Below are positions 21,182-23,292 of a stretch of 23,292 nt of DNA, piece by piece. Under the pieces are notes generated by a model that was not told the DNA's origin, did not search any database, and saw nothing but the letters and a program-made list of their open reading frames with translations. Source of the stretch: Pseudomonadota bacterium (GTDB taxonomy: Bacteria; Chloroflexota; UBA6077; JAJPHF01); contig JAJPHF010000119.1 of NCBI GenBank assembly GCA_021325365.1, forward strand, positions 1 through 23,292, read 5' to 3'. How positions within the stretch are numbered: the stretch's first letter is position 1; each line of letters begins with the position of its first letter. The position numbers were made by a program, and so were the translations under genes.

Positions 21182-23292
21182 ATGTCTGCCACGCCGGAGT
21201 ATGCCGAGCTACATTGCCACAGCAGCTACTCGCTGCTCGACGGCGCCTCGCAGCCGGAGGAGCTGGTGGCGCAGGCGAGCGCGCTAGGGCTGCGCGCGCT
21301 TGCCCTCACCGACCACGACGGCCTCTACAGCGCCCCGACCTTCTGCCGCCTCGCGGAAACCTTTGGCCTCCAGCCGGTCGTGGGCGCTGAGCTGACGCTG
21401 GCGCAGCAGGCGCCCGCCGATCCCTCGGCGCCACCTGCTCACCTCACCGTGCTCACCGCCGACGAGCAGGGCTACCGCAATCTCTGCCGGCTGCTCAGCC
21501 TGGCCCACGCGGAGCAGCCAAAAGGCCAGGCGGTGCTCGCTCCCGCACAACTGGCGGCGCACAGTGCCGGGCTGATCGTGCTGTCGGGCTGCCGCCAAGG
21601 GCCGGTGGCCGCACCGCTGCTCGCCGGTCAGCCAGAAGCCGCCCGCGCCGCCGCCGCCTGGCTGCGCGCGGTGTTCGGCCCCGACCGCTGCTGGATCGAG
21701 CTGCAGCGCCACTACCTGCCCGGCGAGCGGCGCCTCATCCGCGGGCAGCGGGCTCTCGCGCGTGAGTTGGGGCTGGGCGTCGTCGCCACCAGCAACGTCC
21801 ACTACCACGTGCGCCCGCGCCATCGCTTGCAGGACGTGCTCGTCAGCATCCGCCACCGCACGCCGCTCGACGCCGCGCACCACCTGCGCCGCCCGAACGC
21901 CGAGTACTATTTGAAGGATGCCGCGGCGATGGCGCGGCTGTTCGCCGAGCTGCCCGAGGCGGTGCGCAACACACTGGCGATCGCCGAGCGCTGCCAGGCG
22001 CGCGTGCAGCTCGCCGCCTACCGCTTCCCCGACTTCCCGCTGCCGCCCGGCGAAACGCCCGACAGCTACCTGGCGGCGCGTTGCCGCGCGGGGGCGCTGG
22101 CCCGCTACGGCCATGCCGACGGCGAGGTGGGCGCGAAGCTGGGCTACGAGCTAGAGCTGATCGCCCGCCACGGCCTGGCCGGCTACTTCCTCATCGTCTG
22201 GGACCTGATGGAGTTCGCGCGCCGCGAGCGCATCCCTGCCCAGGGACGCGGCTCGGCGGCCAACTCGATCGTCGCCTACGTGCTGGGGCTGACGAACGTC
22301 GATCCGATCCGCCACAAGCTGTTCGTCGGGCGCTTCCTGAACGAGGAGCTGTCGACGCTGCCGGATATCGACATCGACTTCTCGCGCGAGCACCGCGAGC
22401 AGGTGCTGCAGTACGTGTACACGCGCTACGGGCGCGAGCACGCGGCGCTCGTCTCGACGCACATCACCTACCAGGCGCGCAGCGCCGTGCGCGACGTCGG
22501 CAAGGCGCTGGGCCTGCCGCCCGACGCCCTCGATCGGTTGGCGCGGCAGCTGGAGCGGCCACACTTTCGTCCGAGCCCGCAGCCGGCAACGGGCCCTCAC
22601 CCTAGCCCTCTCCCCCTGGGAGAGGGAACAGCCGCTAGCTCGCCGGCTCGCTCCTTGGGAGAGGGCGGGGATGAGGGCGCTCCCATCGGCCCTCCCCCTC
22701 TCCCCGAGGGAGAGGGCCGGGGTGAGGACATCGCTCCCCCTCTCCCTCTGGGAGAGGGCTGGGGCGAGGGCAAGCTATGGTCCCTGCTGCTGGAGCTGTG
22801 CGCGGAGATCGCGGACTTCCCGCGACACCTATCGCAGCACGTGGGCGGTATGGTGATTAGCTCGGTGCCGCTGGTCGAGCTGGTGCCGCTGGAGCCGGCG
22901 CGGATGCCGGGGCGGGTGGTCACCCAGTGGGACAAGGACGGCGTGCAGGACAGCGGGCTGATCAAGATCGACCTGCTCAGCCTCGGCATGCTCTCGCTGG
23001 TCGACGAGGCGGTCATGCTGATCGCGGCGCGCACCGGTCAGCGCCCGGACCTCGACGCGCTCCCGCTCGACGACCCGGCCGTCTACGACCTCATCGGCCG
23101 CGCGGATACCGTGGGCCTGTTCCAGATCGAGAGCCGCGCCCAGCAGCAGAGCCTGCCGCGCACCCAGCCGCGCACCTTCCTCGACCTGGTGGCCCAGGTG
23201 TCGCTGATCCGCCCCGGCCCGCTCCAGGGCAACATGGTGAGCCCCTACATTCGGCGGCGGCGCGGCGAGGAGCCGGTGACCTACCCGCATCC
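21182..23292 (+). CDS. dnaE2: Error-prone DNA polymerase DnaE2 (C-terminus beyond window)
   Basis: The frame is open from ATG 21182 to the window end, giving about 703 residues of a protein usually near 1,050. The PHP domain begins AELHCHSSYSLLDGAS and has LTDHDGLYS. The polymerase core has GRGSAANSIVAYVLGLTNVDP, LPDIDIDF with catalytic D397 and D399, FPRHLSQHVGGMVIS, IKIDLLSLGMLSL with the third catalytic aspartate D597, and LFQIESRAQQQSLPR. The RGSAANS and HLSQHVGGM forms and the imuB neighbour point to DnaE2 (translesion synthesis, SOS mutagenesis) rather than replicative DnaE1. Residues about 471-530, just before PRHLSQH, are encoded by three palindromic repeats, all in frame. Only a weak GCGGAG precedes the ATG. 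Confidence 0.92.
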   Translation, partial: MSATPEYAELHCHSSYSLLDGASQPEELVAQASALGLRALALTDHDGLYSAPTFCRLAETFGLQPVVGAELTLAQQAPADPSAPPAHLTVLTADEQGYRNLCRLLSLAHAEQPKGQAVLAPAQLAAHSAGLIVLSGCRQGPVAAPLLAGQPEAARAAAAWLRAVFGPDRCWIELQRHYLPGERRLIRGQRALARELGLGVVATSNVHYHVRPRHRLQDVLVSIRHRTPLDAAHHLRRPNAEYYLKDAAAMARLFAELPEAVRNTLAIAERCQARVQLAAYRFPDFPLPPGETPDSYLAARCRAGALARYGHADGEVGAKLGYELELIARHGLAGYFLIVWDLMEFARRERIPAQGRGSAANSIVAYVLGLTNVDPIRHKLFVGRFLNEELSTLPDIDIDFSREHREQVLQYVYTRYGREHAALVSTHITYQARSAVRDVGKALGLPPDALDRLARQLERPHFRPSPQPATGPHPSPLPLGEGTAASSPARSLGEGGDEGAPIGPPPLPEGEGRGEDIAPPLPLGEGWGEGKLWSLLLELCAEIADFPRHLSQHVGGMVISSVPLVELVPLEPARMPGRVVTQWDKDGVQDSGLIKIDLLSLGMLSLVDEAVMLIAARTGQRPDLDALPLDDPAVYDLIGRADTVGLFQIESRAQQQSLPRTQPRTFLDLVAQVSLIRPGPLQGNMVSPYIRRRRGEEPVTYPH
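22593..22773. repeat. Cluster of CCCTCACCC...GAGAGGG palindromic repeats inside dnaE2
   Basis: Three palindromic units and one half-unit lie at about 22593-22628, 22650-22677, 22690-22729 and 22735-22771, each built from a CCCTCTCCC/GGGAGAGGG stem with flanking CCCTCACC or GGGGTGAGG. All are read in one frame as Pro/Gly/Glu-rich peptide (PSPLPLGEG, PPPLPEGEGRGE, PPLPLGEGWGEG) with no stop codon. Confidence 0.88.

Noticed and set aside
21182..23292. Suspected frameshift or pseudogene in dnaE2 because of the repeat cluster
   Set aside because: Codon-by-codon reading from 21182 to the end shows one open frame with all polymerase motifs in order on both sides of the repeats.
1..23292. tRNA or rRNA genes
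   Set aside because: No stretch with tRNA arm consensus or rRNA-like sequence was recognised by eye; a covariance-model search would be decisive.

Overview
The window is high-GC bacterial chromosomal DNA. Its dispersed palindromic repeats, archaeal/cyanobacterial-type CobT homologue, ImuB-DnaE2 cassette and many solute-binding proteins of the NMT1/THI5 type suggest an uncultured Chloroflexota-like bacterium. This is inference; no rRNA or other taxonomic marker is present.

Region A (1-7950) is an accessory uptake and catabolism neighbourhood. It holds the tail of one probable solute-binding protein (SBP), two paralogous SBPs (one Sec-exported, one lipoprotein) and a third SBP-like protein with no signal peptide. 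Between them lie an amidohydrolase_2 enzyme, a PqqC/TenA-fold protein with a full set of candidate di-iron ligands, an N-carbamoylsarcosine-amidase-like hydrolase and a MetE-C-like zinc methyltransferase. No ABC permease or ATPase is present. The genes form two plus-strand groups around one minus-strand group (hydrolase, PqqC-like, lipoprotein SBP). Handling of a nitrogen-containing organic compound is plausible, but the substrate is unknown.

Region B (8000-13429, minus strand) is transcribed in the order Uma2 nuclease, a frameshifted WapI-like immunity gene, an intact WapI-like paralogue, a CobT-like phosphoribosyltransferase, folP and folC. Short CTCAGCACT-type repeats sit exactly on the cobT-folP-folC junctions. 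They supply the folP start codon, the ends of cobT and folP, and the first residues of folC.

Region C (13550-19425, plus strand) is a compact virion-like module: fibre-like protein, head-tail adaptor, scaffold-like protein, major capsid protein, small head/decoration-like protein, propeller-like tail protein and a small holin-like membrane protein. No portal, terminase, protease, tape measure or integrase is present. Four successive gene junctions (15268-17310) are each filled by a related inverted-repeat element of the GCTGATAGCTGAC type.

Region D (19412-23292) follows with an overlap and encodes an SOS mutasome-type cassette: imuB, a DUF6504 gene and dnaE2 (cut by the window end). imuA is absent. 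Palindromic repeats are inserted in frame in imuB, in dnaE2 and in the adaptor gene of region C.

The most interesting observation joins C and D. The promoter region before the first virion gene carries a perfect GAAC-N4-GTTC dyad, the core of the Gram-positive-type LexA box, and everything from there to the window end reads the same way with short gaps or overlaps. A DNA-damage-induced transcript carrying capsid/tail genes together with a translesion polymerase is therefore a testable hypothesis. A second theme is repeat elements that tolerate, or supply, coding sequence.
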